DNA from: Canna indica
Taxonomy: Eukaryota > Streptophyta > Magnoliopsida > Zingiberales > Cannaceae
NCBI GenBank assembly: GCA_034359265.1
Contig: CP136890.1
Coordinates: 49,388,501-49,452,500, forward strand
Direction of reading: 5' to 3'
Length of the DNA: 64,000 bases
Positions 35,872-49,628 of the stretch are shown here, piece by piece. The notes under the pieces were generated by a model. It saw nothing but the letters and a program-made list of their open reading frames with translations. It was not told the DNA's origin and did no database searches. Every line of letters starts with the position of its first letter. Position 1 is the stretch's first letter. The position numbers were made by a program, and so were the translations under genes.

Positions 35872-38785
35872 GAATGTTCTGGAGTCGCTCGGGACTCAGA
35901 TTGCTGGGCGTTTCGAGCCGATACCCCGAAGTTCAATCAATCGGCTTCGTTCAGCATTCTGTTCGAAAAACCGTGTAATTCTTTTCATTAGTCTATCAAA
36001 AATAACTCGATTAACAACTTCTCCCATCTTAGTGAATGTTCTGGAGTCGCTCGGGACTCAGATTGCTGGGCGTTTCGAGCCGATAACCCGAAGTTCAATC
36101 AGTCGGCTTCGTTCAGCATTCTGTTCGAAAAACCGTGTAATTCTTTGCATTAGTCTTTCAAAAATAACTCGATTAACAACTTCTCCCATCACAGTGAATG
36201 TTCTGGAGACGCTCGAGACACAGATTGCTGGGCATTTCGAGCCAATACCCCGAAGTTCAATCAGTCGGCTTCGTTGAAGATTCTGTTCGAAAAATCGTGC
36301 AATTCTTTGTATTAGTTTGTCAAAAATAACTCGATTAAGAACTTCTCCCATCACAGTGAATGTTCTGGAGTCACTAGGGACTCAGATTGCTGGGCGTTTC
36401 GAGCCGATACCCCGAAGTTCAATCAGTCGGCTTCGTTCAGCATTCTGTTCAAAAAACCGTGTAATTCTTTGCATTAGTCTGTAAAAAATAACTCGATTGA
36501 CAACTTCTCCCATCACAGTGAATGTTCTGGAGTCGCTCGGGACTCAGATTGCTGGGCGTTTCGAGCCGATACCCCGAAGTTCAATCAATCGGCTTCGTTC
36601 AGCATTCTGTTCGAAAAACCGTGTAATTCTTTTCATTAGTCTATCAAAAATAACTCGATTAAGAACTTCTCCCATCACAGTGAATGTTCTGGAGTCGCTC
36701 GGGACTCAGATTGCTGGGCGTGTCGAGCCGATACCCCGAAGTTCAATCAGTCGGCTTCGTTCAGCATTTTGTTCGAAAAACTGTGTAATTCTTTGCATTA
36801 GTCTATCAAAAATAACTCGATTAAGAACTTCTCCCATCACAGTGAATGTTCTGGAGTCGCTAGGGACTCAGATTGCTGGGCGTTTCGAGCCGATACCCCG
36901 AAGTTCAATCAGTCGGCTTCGTTCAGCATTCTGTTCAAAAAACCGTGTAATTCTTTGCATTAGTCTGTCAAAAATAACTCGATTGACAACTTCTCCCATC
37001 ACAGTGAATGTTCTGGAGTCGCTCGGGACTCAGATTGCTGGGCGTTTCGAGCCGATACCCCGAAGTTCAATCAATCGGCTTCGTTCAGCATTCTGTTCGA
37101 AAAACCGTGTAATTCTTTTCATTAGTCTATCAATAATAACTCGATTAAGAACTTCTCCCATCACAGTGAATGTTCTGGAGTCGCTAGGGACTCAGATTGC
37201 TGGGCGTTTCGAGCCGATACCCCGAAGTTCAATCAGTCGGCTTCGTTCAGCATTTGTTCAAAAAACCGTGTAATTCTTTGCATTAGTCTGTCAAAAATAA
37301 CACGATTGACAACTTCTCCCATCACAGTGAATGTTCTGGAGTCGCTCGGGACTCAGATTGCTGGGCGTTTCGAGCCGATACCCCGAAGTTCAATCAATCG
37401 GCTTCGTTCAGCATTCTGTTCGAAAAACCGTGTAATTCTTTTCATTAGTCTATCAAAAATAACTCGATTAACAACTTCTCCCATCTTAGTGAATGTTCTG
37501 GAGTCGCTCGGGACTCAGATTGCTGGGCGTTTCGAGCCGATAACCCGAAGTTCAATCAGTCGGCTTCGTTCAGCATTCTGTTCGAAAAACCGTGTAATTC
37601 TTTGCATTAGTCTTTCAAAAATAACTCGATTAACAACTTCTCCCATCACAGTGAATGTTCTGGAGACGCTCGAGACACAGATTGCTGGGCATTTCGAGCC
37701 AATACCCCGAAGTTCAATCAGTCGGCTTCGTTGAAGATTCTGTTCGAAAAATCGTGCAATTCTTTGTATTAGTTTGTCAAAAATAACTCGATTAAGAACT
37801 TCTCCCATCACAGTGAATGTTCTGGAGTCACTAGGGACTCAGATTGCTGGGCGTTTCGAGCCGATACCCCGAAGTTCAATCAGTCGGCTTCGTTCAGCAT
37901 TCTGTTCAAAAAACCGTGTAATTCTTTGCATTAGTCTGTAAAAAATAACTCGATTGACAACTTCTCCCATCACAGTGAATGTTCTGGAGTCGCTCGGGAC
38001 TCAGATTGCTGGGCGTTTCGAGCCGATACCCCGAAGTTCAATCAATCGGCTTCGTTCAGCATTCTGTTCGAAAAACCGTGTAATTCTTTTCATTAGTCTA
38101 TCAAAAATAACTCGATTAAGAACTTCTCCCATCACAGTGAATGTTCTGGAGTCGCTCGGGACTCAGATTGCTGGGCGTGTCGAGCCGATACCGCGAAGTT
38201 CAATCAGTCGGCTTCGTTCAGCATTTTGTTCGAAAAACTGTGTAATTCTTTGCATTAGAATATCAAAAATAACTCGATTAAGAACTTCTCCCATCACAGT
38301 GAATGTTCTGGAGTCGCTAGGGACTCAGATTGCTGGGCGTTTCGAGCCGATACCCCGAAGTTCAATCAGTCGGCTTCGTTCAGCATTCTGTTCAAAAAAC
38401 CGTGTAATTCTTTGCATTAGTCTGTCAAAAATAACTCGATTGACAACTTCTCCCATCACAGTGAATGTTCTGGAGTCGCTCGGGACTCAGATTGCTGGGC
38501 GTTTCGAGCCGATACCCCGAAGTTCAATCAATCGGCTTCGTTCAGCATTCTGTTCGAAAAACCGTGTAATTCTTTTCATTAGTCTATCAATAATAACTCG
38601 ATTAAGAACTTCTCCCATCATAGTGAATGTTCTGGAGTCGCTAGGGACTCAGATTGCTGGGCGTTTCGAGCCGATACCCCGAAGTTCAATCAGTCGGCTT
38701 CGTTCAGCATTTGTTCAAAAAACCGTGTAATTCTTTGCATTAGTCTTTCAAAAATAACTCGATTAACAACTTCTCCCATCACAGT
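35872..38785. repeat. 1457-bp nine-unit tandem duplication
   Basis: Copies 35872-37328 and 37329-38785 share GAGACACAGATTG (near 36217 and 37674), CAATAATAACTCG (near 37131 and 38588) and one 161-bp unit each. Copy 2 has ACCGCGAAG and GCATTAGAATATC (near 38193 and 38255), and its last unit switches class after the 161-bp deletion. Confidence 0.9.
38625..38785. repeat. Chimeric 161-bp unit, deletion class on the left, B' on the right
   Basis: The unit has the CAGCATTTGTTCAAAA left part of the deletion class but continues with TCTTTCAAAAATAACTCG and ATTAACAAC, the B' right part. The other 17 deletion units have TCTGTC and AACACGATTGAC. The switch lies in the shared stretch between the AAACCG and the TCT before position 124. 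Confidence 0.88.
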
Positions 38786-40887
38786 GAATGTTCTGGAGTC
38801 GCTCGGGACTCAGATTGCTGGGCGTTTCGAGCCGATACCCCGAAGTTCAATCAATCGGCTTCGTTCAGCATTCTGTTCGAAAAACCGTGTAATTCTTTTC
38901 ATTAGTCTATCAAAAATAACTCGATTAACAACTTCTCCCATCTTAGTGTATGTTCTGGAGTCGCTCGGGACTCAGATTGCTGGGCGTTTCGAGCCGATAA
39001 CCCGAAGTTCAATCAGTCGGCTTCGTTCAGCATTCTGTTCGAAAAACCGTGTAATTCTTTGCATTAGTCTTTCAAAAATAACTCGATTAACAACTTCTCC
39101 CATCACAGTGAATGTTCTGGAGACGCTCGAGACTCAGATTGCTGGGCATTTCGAGCCAATACCCCGAAGTTCAATCAGTCGGCTTCGTTGAAGATTCTGT
39201 TCGAAAAATCGTGCAATTCTTTGTATTAGTTTGTCAAAAATAACTCGATTAAGAACTTCTCCCATCACAGTGAATGTTCTGGAGTCACTAGGGACTCAGA
39301 TTGCTAGGCGTTTCGAGCCGATACCCCGAAGTTCAATCAGTCGGCTTCGTTCAGCATTCTATTCAAAAAACCGTGTAATTCTTTGCATTAGTCTGTCAAA
39401 AATAACTCGATTGACAACTTCTCCCATCACAGTGAATGTTCTGGAGTCGCTCGGGACTCAGATTGCTGGGCGTTTCGAGCCGATACCCCGAGGTTCAATC
39501 AATCGGCTTCGTTCAGCATTCTGTTCGAAAAACCGTGTAATTCTTGCATTAGTCTGTCAAAAATAACTCGATTAACAACTTCTCCCATCTTAGTGAATGT
39601 TCTGGAGTCGCTCGGGACTCAGATTGCTGGGCGTTTCGAGCCGATACCCCGAAGTTCAATCAGTCGGCTTCGTTCAACATTCTGTTCGAAAAACCGTGCA
39701 ATTCTTTGCATTAGTCTTTCAAAAATAACTCGATTAACAACTTCTCCCATCACAGTGAATGTTCTGGAGTCGCTAGGGACTCAGATTGCTGGGCGTTTCG
39801 AGCCGATACCCCGAAGTTCAATCAATCGGCTTCGTTCAGCATTCTGTTCGAAAAACCGTGTAATTCTTTTCATTAGTCTATCAAAAATAACTCGATTAAC
39901 AACTTCTCCCATCTTAGTGAATGTTCTGGAGTCGCTCGGGACTCAGATTGCTGGGCGTTTCGAGCCGATAACCCGAAGTTCAATCAGTCGGCTTCGTTCA
40001 GCATTCTGTTCGAAAAACCGTGTAATTCTTTGCATTAGTCTTTCAAAAATAACTCGATTAACAACTTCTCCCATCACAGTGAATGTTCTGGAGACGCTCG
40101 AGACTCAGATTGCTGGGCATTTCGAGCCAATACCCCGAAGTTCAATCAGTCGGCTTCGTTGAAGATTCTGTTCGAAAAATCGTGCAATTCTTTGTATTAG
40201 TTTGTCAAAAATAACTCGATTAAGAACTTCTCCCATCACAGTGAATGTTCTGGAGTCACTAGGGACTCAGATTGCTAGGCGTTTCGAGCCGATACCCCGA
40301 AGTTCAATCAGTCGGCTTCGTTCAGCATTCTATTCAAAAAACCGTGTAATTCTTTGCATTAGTCTGTCAAAAATAACTCGATTGACAACTTCTCCCATCA
40401 CAGTGAATGTTCTGGAGTCGCTCGGGACTCAGATTGCTGGGCGTTTCGAGCCGATACCCCGAGGTTCAATCAGTCGACTTCGTTCAGCATTTGTTCAAAA
40501 AACCGTGTAATTCTTTGCATTAGTCTGTCAAAAATAACACGATTGACAACTTCTCCCATCACAGTGAATGTTCTGGAGTCGCTCGGGACTCAGATTGCTG
40601 GGCGTTTCGAGCCGATACCCCGAAGTTCAATCAGTCGGCTTCGTTCAGCATTTGTTCAAAAAACCGTGTAATTCTTTGCATTAGTCTGTCAAAAATAACA
40701 CGATTGACAACTTCTCCCATCACAGTGAATGTTCTGGAGTCGCTCGGGACTCAGATTGCTGGGCGTTTCGAGCCGATACCCCGAAGTTCAATCAATCGGC
40801 TTCGTTCAGCATTCTGTTCGAAAAACCGTGTAATTCTTGCATTAGTCTGTCAAAAATAACTCGATTAACAACTTCTCCCATCTTAGT

Positions 40888-43479
40888 GAATGTTCTGGAG
40901 TCGCTCGGGACTCAGATTGCTGGGCGTTTCGAGCCGATACCCCGAAGTTCAATCAGTCGGCTTCGTTCAACATTCTGTTCGAAAAACCGTGCAATTCTTT
41001 GCATTAGTCTTTCAAAAATAACTCGATTAACAACTTCTCCCATCACAGTGAATGTTCTGGAGTCGCTAGGGACTCAGATTGCTGGGCGTTTCGAGCCGAT
41101 ACCCCGAAGTTCAATCAGTCGGCTTCGTTCAGCATTCTGTTCAAAAAACCGTGTAATTCTTTGCATTAGTCTGTAAAAAATAACTCGATTGACAACTTCT
41201 CCCATCACAGTGAATGTTCTGGAGTTGCTCGGGACTCAGATTGCTGGGCGTTTCGAGCCGATACCCCGAAGTTCAATCAATCGGCTTCGTTCAGCATTCT
41301 GTTCGAAAAACCGTGTAATTCTTTGCATTAGTCTTTCAAAAATAACTCGATTAACAACTTCTCCCATCACAGTGAATGTTCTGGAGACGCTCGAGACACA
41401 GATTGCTGGGCATTTCGAGCCAATACCCCGAAGTTCAATCAGTCGGCTTCGTTGAAGATTCTGTTCGAAAAATCGTGCAATTCTTTGTATTAGTTTGTCA
41501 AAAATAACTCGATTAAGAACTTCTCCCATCACAGTGAATGTTCTGGAGTCACTAGGGACTCAGATTGCTGGGCGTTTCGAGCCGATACCCCGAAGTTCAA
41601 TCAGTCGGCTTCGTTCAGCATTCTGTTCAAAAAACCGTGTAATTCTTTGCATTAGTCTGTAAAAAATAACTCGATTGACAACTTCTCCCATCACAGTGAA
41701 TGTTCTGGAGTCGCTCGGGACTCAGATTGCTGGGCGTTTCGAGCCGATACCCCGAAGTTCAATCAATCGGCTTCGTTCAGCATTCTGTTCGAAAAACCGT
41801 GTAATTCTTTTCATTAGTCTATCAAAAATAACTCGATTAAGAACTTCTCCCATCACAGTGAATGTTCTGGAGTCGCTCGGGACTCAGATTGCTGGGCGTG
41901 TCGAGCCGATACCGCGAAGTTCAATCAGTCGGCTTCGTTCAGCATTTTGTTCGAAAAACTGTGTAATTCTTTGCATTAGAATATCAAAAATAACTCGATT
42001 AAGAACTTCTCCCATCACAGTGAATGTTCTGGAGTCGCTAGGGACTCAGATTGCTGGGCGTTTCGAGCCGATACCCCGAAGTTCAATCAGTCGGCTTCGT
42101 TCAGCATTCTGTTCAAAAAACCGTGTAATTCTTTGCATTAGTCTGTCAAAAATAACTCGATTGACAACTTCTCCCATCACAGTGAATGTTCTGGAGTCGC
42201 TCGGGACTCAGATTGCTGGGCGTTTCGAGCCGATACCCCGAAGTTCAATCAGTCGGCTTCGTTCAACATTCTGTTCGAAAAACCGTGCAATTCTTTGCAT
42301 TAGTCTTTCAAAAATAACTCGATTAACAACTTCTCCCATCACAGTGAATGTTCTGGAGTCGCTAGGGACTCAGATTGCTGGGCGTTTCGAGCCGATACCC
42401 CGAAGTTCAATCAGTCGGCTTCGTTCAGCATTCTGTTCAAAAAACCGTGTAATTCTTTGCATTAGTCTGTAAAAAATAACTCGATTGACAACTTCTCCCA
42501 TCACAGTGAATGTTCTGGAGTTGCTCGGGACTCAGATTGCTGGGCGTTTCGAGCCGATACCCCGAAGTTCAATCAATCGGCTTCGTTCAGCATTCTGTTC
42601 GAAAAACCGTGTAATTCTTTGCATTAGTCTTTCAAAAATAACTCGATTAACAACTTCTCCCATCACAGTGAATGTTCTGGAGACGCTCGAGACACAGATT
42701 GCTGGGCATTTCGAGCCAATACCCCGAAGTTCAATCAGTCGGCTTCGTTGAAGATTCTGTTCGAAAAATCGTGCAATTCTTTGTATTAGTTTGTCAAAAA
42801 TAACTCGATTAAGAACTTCTCCCATCACAGTGAATGTTCTGGAGTCACTAGGGACTCAGATTGCTGGGCGTTTCGAGCCGATACCCCGAAGTTCAATCAG
42901 TCGGCTTCGTTCAGCATTCTGTTCAAAAAACCGTGTAATTCTTTGCATTAGTCTGTAAAAAATAACTCGATTGACAACTTCTCCCATCACAGTGAATGTT
43001 CTGGAGTCGCTCGGGACTCAGATTGCTGGGCGTTTCGAGCCGATACCCCGAAGTTCAATCAATCGGCTTCGTTCAGCATTCTGTTCGAAAAACCGTGTAA
43101 TTCTTTTCATTAGTCTATCAAAAATAACTCGATTAAGAACTTCTCCCATCACAGTGAATGTTCTGGAGTCGCTCGGGACTCAGATTGCTGGGCGTGTCGA
43201 GCCGATACCGCGAAGTTCAATCAGTCGGCTTCGTTCAGCATTTTGTTCGAAAAACTGTGTAATTCTTTGCATTAGAATATCAAAAATAACTCGATTAAGA
43301 ACTTCTCCCATCACAGTGAATGTTCTGGAGTCGCTAGGGACTCAGATTGCTGGGCGTTTCGAGCCGATACCCCGAAGTTCAATCAGTCGGCTTCGTTCAG
43401 CATTCTGTTCAAAAAACCGTGTAATTCTTTGCATTAGTCTGTCAAAAATAACTCGATTGACAACTTCTCCCATCACAGT
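40888..43479. repeat. 1296-bp eight-unit tandem repeat in zone III
   Basis: Copies 40888-42183 and 42184-43479 run E-like unit with ACCGTGCAATTC, B, A, D (GGAGACGCTCGAGACAC), B, AR, E-like with ACCGCGAAG and GCATTAGAATATC, and B. No length difference is seen. Its period equals that of the zone II eight-mer, but the unit order and private marks differ, so the two arose independently. Confidence 0.88.
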
Positions 43480-44772
43480 GAATGTTCTGGAGTCGCTCGG
43501 GACTCAGATTGCTGGGCGTTTCGAGCCGATACCCCGAAGTTCAATCAATCGGCTTCGTTCAGCATTCTGTTCGAAAAACCGTGTAATTCTTTTCATTAGT
43601 CTATCAATAATAACTCGATTAAGAACTTCTCCCATCACAGTGAATGTTCTGGAGTCGCTAGGGACTCAGATTGCTGGGCGTTTCGAGCCGATACCCCGAA
43701 GTTCAATCAGTCGGCTTCGTTCAGCATTTGTTCAAAAAACCGTGTAATTCTTTGCATTAGTCTGTCAAAAATAACACGATTGACAACTTCTCCCATCACA
43801 GTGAATGTTCTGGAGTCGCTCGGGACTCAGATTGCTGGGCGTTTCGAGCCGATACCCCGAAGTTCAATCAATCGGCTTCGTTCAGCATTCTGTTCGAAAA
43901 ACCGTGTAATTCTTTTCATTAGTCTATCAAAAATAACTCGATTAACAACTTCTCCCATCTTAGTGAATGTTCTGGAGTCGCTCGGGACTCAGATTGCTGG
44001 GCGTTTCGAGCCGATAACCCGAAGTTCAATCAGTCGGCTTCGTTCAGCATTCTGTTCGAAAAACCGTGTAATTCTTTGCATTAGTCTTTCAAAAATAACT
44101 CGATTAACAACTTCTCCCATCACAGTGAATGTTCTGGAGATGCTCGAGACTCAGATTGCTGGGCATTTCGAGCCAATACCCCGAAGTTCAATCAGTCGGC
44201 TTCGTTGAAGATTCTGTTCGAAAAATCGTGCAATTCTTTGTATTAGTTTGTCAAAAATAACTCGATTAAGAACTTCTCCCATCACAGTGAATGTTCTGGA
44301 GTCACTAGGGACTCAGATTGCTAGGCGTTTCGAGCCGATACCCCGAAGTTCAATCAGTCGGCTTCGTTCAGCATTCTATTCAAAAAACCGTGTAATTCTT
44401 TGCATTAGTCTGTCAAAAATAACTCGATTGACAACTTCTCCCATCACAGTGAATGTTCTGGAGTCGCTCGGGACTCAGATTGCTGGGCGTTTCGAGCCGA
44501 TACCCCGAGGTTCAATCAGTCGACTTCGTTCAGCATTTGTTCAAAAAACCGTGTAATTCTTTGCATTAGTCTGTCAAAAATAACACGATTGACAACTTCT
44601 CCCATCACAGTGAATGTTCTGGAGTCGCTCGGGACTCAGATTGCTGGGCGTTTCGAGCCGATACCCCGAAGTTCAATCAGTCGGCTTCGTTCAGCATTTG
44701 TTCAAAAAACCGTGTAATTCTTTGCATTAGTCTGTCAAAAATAACACGATTGACAACTTCTCCCATCACAGT

Positions 44773-47700
44773 GAATGTTCTGGAGTCGCTCGGGACTCAG
44801 ATTGCTGGGCGTTTCGAGCCGATACCCCGAAGTTCAATCAATCGGCTTCGTTCAGCATTCTGTTCGAAAAACCGTGTAATTCTTTTCATTAGTCTATCAA
44901 AAATAACTCGATTAAGAACTTCTCCCATCACAGTGAATGTTCTGGAGTCGCTCGGGACTCAGATTGCTGGGCGTGTCGAGCCGATACCCCGAAGTTCAAT
45001 CAGTCGGCTTCGTTCAGCATTTTGTTCGAAAAACTGTGTAATTCTTTGCATTAGTCTATCAAAAATAACTCGATTAAGAACTTCTCCCATCACAGTGAAT
45101 GTTCAGGAGTCGCTAGGGACTCAGATTGCTGGGCGTTTCGAGCCGATACCCCGAAGTTCAATCAGTCGGCTTCGTTCAGCATTTTGTTCGAAAAACTGTG
45201 TAATTCTTTGCATTAGTCTATCAAAAATAACTCGATTAAAAACTTCTCCCATCACAGTGAATGTTCTGGAGTCACTAGGGACTCAGATTGCTAGGCGTTT
45301 CGAGCCGATACCCCGAAGTTCAATCAGTCGGCTTCGTTCAGCATTCTATTCAAAAAACCGTGTAATTCTTTGCATTAGTCTGTCAAAAATAACTCGATTG
45401 ACAACTTCTCCCATCACAGTTAATGTTCTGGAATCGCTCGGGACTCAGATTGCTGGGCGTTTCGAGCCGATACCCCGAAGTTCAATCAATCGGCTTCGTT
45501 CAGCATTCTGTTCGAAAAACCGTGTAATTCTTTTCATTAGTCTATCAAAAATAACTCGATTAACAACTTCTCCCATCTTAGTGAATGTTCTGGAGTCGCT
45601 CGGGACTCAGATTGCTGGGCGTTCCGAGCAGATACCCCGAAGTTCAATCAGTCGGCTTCGTTCAGCATTCTGTTCGAAAAACCGTGTAATTCTTTGCATT
45701 AGTCTTTCAAAAATAACTCGATTAACAACTTCTCCCATCTTAGTGAATGTTCTGGAGACGCTCGAGACTCAGATTGCTGGGCATTTCGAGCCAATACCCC
45801 GAAGTTCAATCAGTCGGCTTCGTTGAAGATTCTGTTCGAAAAATCGTGCAATTCTTTGTATTAGTTTGTCAAAAATAACTCGATTAAGAACTTCTCCCAT
45901 CACAGTGAATGTTCTGGAGTCACTAGGGACTCAGATTGCTAGGCGTTTCGAGCCGATACCCCGAAGTTCAATCAGTCGGCTTCGTTCAGCATTCTATTCA
46001 AAAAACCGTGTAATTCTTTGCATTAGTCTGTCAAAAATAACTCGATTGACAACTTCTCCCATCACAGTGAATGTTCTGGAGTCGCTCGGGACTCAGATTG
46101 CTGGGCGTTTCGAGCCGATACCCCGAAGTTCAATCAATCGGCTTCGTTCAGCATTCTGTTCGAAAAACCGTGTAATTCTTTTCATTAGTCTATCAAAAAT
46201 AACTCGATTAAGAACTTCTCCCATCACAGCGAATGTTCTGGAGTCGCTAGGGACTCAGATTGCTGGGCGTTTCGAGCCGATACCCCGAAGTTCAATCAGT
46301 CGGCTTCGTTCAGCATTTGTTCAAAAAACCGTGTAATTCTTTGCATTAGTCTGTCAAAAATAACACGATTGACAACTTCTCCCATCACAGTGAATGTTCT
46401 GGAGTCGCTCGGGACTCAGATTGCTGGGCGTTTCGAGCCGATACCCCGAAGTTCAATCAATCGGCTTCGTTCAGCATTCTGTTCGAAAAACCGTGTAATT
46501 CTTTTCATTAGTCTATCAAAAATAACTCGATTAACAACTTCTCCCATCTTAGTGAATGTTCTGGAGTCGCTCGGGACTCAGATTGCTGGGCGTTCCGAGC
46601 CGATACCCCGAAGTTCAATCAGTCGGCTTCGTTCAGCATTATGTTCGAAAAACCGTGTAATTCTTTGCATTAGTCTTTCAAAAATAACTCGATTAACAAC
46701 TTCTCCCATCTTAGTGAATGTTCTGGAGTCGCTCGGGACTCAGATTGCTGGGCGTTTCGAGCCGATACCCCGAAGTTCAATCAATCGGCTTCGTTCAGCA
46801 TTCTGTTCGAAAAACCGTGTAATTCTTTTCATTAGTCTATCAAAAATAACTCGATTAAGAACTTCTCCCATCACAGTGAATGTTCTGGAGTCGCTCGGGA
46901 CTCAGATTGCTGGGCGTGTCGAGCCGATACCCCGAAGTTCAATCAGTCGGCTTCGTTCAGCATTTTGTTCGAAAAACTGTGTAATTCTTTGCATTAGTCT
47001 ATCAAAAATAACTCGATTAAGAACTTCTCCCATCACAGTGAATGTTCTGGAGTCGCTAGGGACTCAGATTGCTGGGCGTTTCGAGCCGATACCCCGAAGT
47101 TCAATCAGTCGGCTTCGTTCAACATTCTGTTCGAAAAACCGTGTAATTCTTTTCATTAGTCTATCAAAAATAACTCGATTAAGAACTTCTCCCATCACAG
47201 TGAATGTTCTGGAGTCGCTAGGGACTCAGATTGCTGGGCGTTTCGAGCCGATACCCCGAAGTTCAATCAGTCGGCTTCGTTCAGCATTCTGTTCAAAAAA
47301 ACGTGTAATTCTTTGCATTAGTCTGTCAAAAATAACTCGATTGACAACTTCTCCCATCACAGTGAATGTTCTGGAGTCGCTCGGGACTCAGATTGCTGGG
47401 CGTTTCGAGCCGATACCCCGAAGTTCAATCAATCGGCTTCGTTCAGCATTCTGTTCGAAAAACCGTGTAATTCTTTTCATTAGTCTATCAAAAATAACTC
47501 GATTAAGAACTTCTCCCATCACAGTGAATGTTCTGGAGTCGCTAGGGACTCAGATTGATGGGCGTTTCGAGCCGATACCCCGAAGTTCAATCAGTCGGCT
47601 TCGTTCAGCATTTGTTCAAAAAACCGTGTAATTCTTTGCATTAGTCTGTCAAAAATAACACGATTGACAACTTCTCCCATCACAGTGAATGTTCTGGAGT

Positions 47701-48816
47701 CGCTCGGGACTCAGATTGCTGGGCGTTTCGAGCCGATACCCCGAGGTTCAATCAGTCGACTTCGTTCAGCATTTGTTCAAAAAACCGTGTAATTCTTTGC
47801 ATTAGTCTGTCAAAAATAACACGATTGACAACTTCTCCCATCACAGTGAATGTTCTGGAGTCGCTCGGGACTCAGATTGCTGGGCGTTTCGAGCCGATAC
47901 CCCGAAGTTCAATCAGTCGGCTTCGTTCAGCATTTGTTCAAAAAACCGTGTAATTCTTTGCATTAGTCTGTCAAAAATAACACGATTGACAACTTCTCCC
48001 ATCACAGTGAATGTTCTGGAGTCGCTCGGGACTCAGATTGCTGGGCGTTTCGAGCCGATACCCCGAAGTTCAATCAATCGGCTTCGTTCAGCATTCTGTT
48101 CGAAAAACCGTGTAATTCTTTTCATTAGTCTATCAAAAATAACTCGATTAAGAACTTCTCCCATCACAGTGAATGTTCTGGAGTCGCTCGGGACTCAGAT
48201 TGCTGGGCGTGTCGAGCCGATACCCCGAAGTTCAATCAGTCGGCTTCGTTCAGCATTTTGTTCGAAAAACTGTGTAATTCTTTGCATTAGTCTATCAAAA
48301 ATAACTCGATTAAGAACTTCTCCCATCACAGTGAATGTTCAGGAGTCGCTAGGGACTCAGATTGCTGGGCGTTTCGAGCCGATACCCCGAAGTTCAATCA
48401 GTCGGCTTCGTTCAGCATTTTGTTCGAAAAACTGTGTAATTCTTTGCATTAGTCTATCAAAAATAACTCGATTAAAAACTTCTCCCATCACAGTGAATGT
48501 TCTGGAGTCACTAGGGACTCAGATTGCTAGGCGTTTCGAGCCGATACCCCGAAGTTCAATCAGTCGGCTTCGTTCAGCATTCTATTCAAAAAACCGTGTA
48601 ATTCTTTGCATTAGTCTGTCAAAAATAACTCGATTGACAACTTCTCCCATCACAGTTAATGTTCTGGAATCGCTCGGGACTCAGATTGCTGGGCGTTTCG
48701 AGCCGATACCCCGAAGTTCAATCAATCGGCTTCGTTCAGCATTCTGTTCGAAAAACCGTGTAATTCTTTTCATTAGTCTATCAAAAATAACTCGATTAAG
48801 AACTTCTCCCATCACA
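44773..48816. repeat. Partial duplication at offset 3236
   Basis: 44773 to about 45580 matches 48009 to about 48816 (20 units minus four bases). Shared private marks are TTTTGTTCGAAAAACTGTG (twice), GTTCAGGAGTCG, CGATTAAAAACTTC, CACAGTTAATG and CTGGAATCGC. Both copies are preceded by runs of consecutive 161-bp units (two before the first, three before the second). The copies part company after an A unit: AL follows near 45590, while AR with CACAGCGAATG follows near 48815. Confidence 0.85.
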
Positions 48817-48980
48817 GCGAATGTTCTGGAGTCGCTAGGGACTCAGATTGCTGGGCGTTTCGAGCCGATACCCCGAAGTTCAATCAATCGGCTTCGTTCA
48901 GCATTCTGTTCGAAAAACCGTGTAATTCTTTTCATTAGTCTATCAAAAATAACTCGATTAACAACTTCTCCCATCTTAGT

Positions 48981-49142
48981 GAATGTTCTGGAGTCGCTCG
49001 GGACTCAGATTGCTGGGCGTTCCGAGCCGATACCCCGAAGTTCAATCAGTCGGCTTCGTTCAGCATTATGTTCGAAAAACCGTGTAATTCTTTGCATTAG
49101 TCTGTCAAAAATAACACGATTGACAACTTCTCCCATCACAGT
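48981..49142. repeat. Chimeric unit, B' variant on the left, ACACGATT class on the right
   Basis: The left part carries GTTCCGAGCCG and CAGCATTATGTTCG, a B' variant seen elsewhere (46.6, 50.4 and 52.5 kb) with a TCTTTC ... AACTCG right part. Here it is joined to TCTGTCAAAAATAACACG, otherwise linked to the 161-bp deletion. The unit is full length. The same junction is found at 51085-51246. Confidence 0.88.
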
Positions 49143-49628
49143 GAATGTTCTGGAGTCGCTCGGGACTCAGATTGCTGGGCGTTTCGAGCCGATACCCCGA
49201 AGTTCAATCAATCGGCTTCGTTCAGCATTCTGTTCGAAAAACCGTGTAATTCTTTTCATTAGTCTATCAAAAATAACTCGATTAACAACTTCTCCCATCT
49301 TAGTGAATGTTCTGGAGTCGCTCGGGACTCAGATTGCTGGGCGTTCCGAGCAGATACCCCGAAGTTCAATCAGTCGGCTTCGTTCAGCATTCTGTTCGAA
49401 AAACCGTGTAATTCTTTGCATTAGTCTTTCAAAAATAACTCGATTAACAACTTCTCCCATCTTAGTGAATGTTCTGGAGACGCTCGAGACTCAGATTGCT
49501 GGGCATTTCGAGCCAATACCCCGAAGTTCAATCAGTCGGCTTCGTTGAAGATTCTGTTCGAAAAATCGTGCAATTCTTTGTATTAGTTTGTCAAAAATAA
49601 CTCGATTAAGAACTTCTCCCATCACAGT

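Noticed and set aside
36058..36354. Minus-strand frame of 98 codons, and a 43-codon ATG frame recurring in many units on that strand
   Set aside because: The 43-codon frame (unit positions 156 down to 25) starts MGEVVNRVIF and looks protein-like, but class C units put a TAG in it and the next TGA closes nearly every copy. The 98-codon cases arise only where ACTCAG became ACACAG in a D unit. There is no ribosome-binding or promoter context. Kept as a curiosity only.
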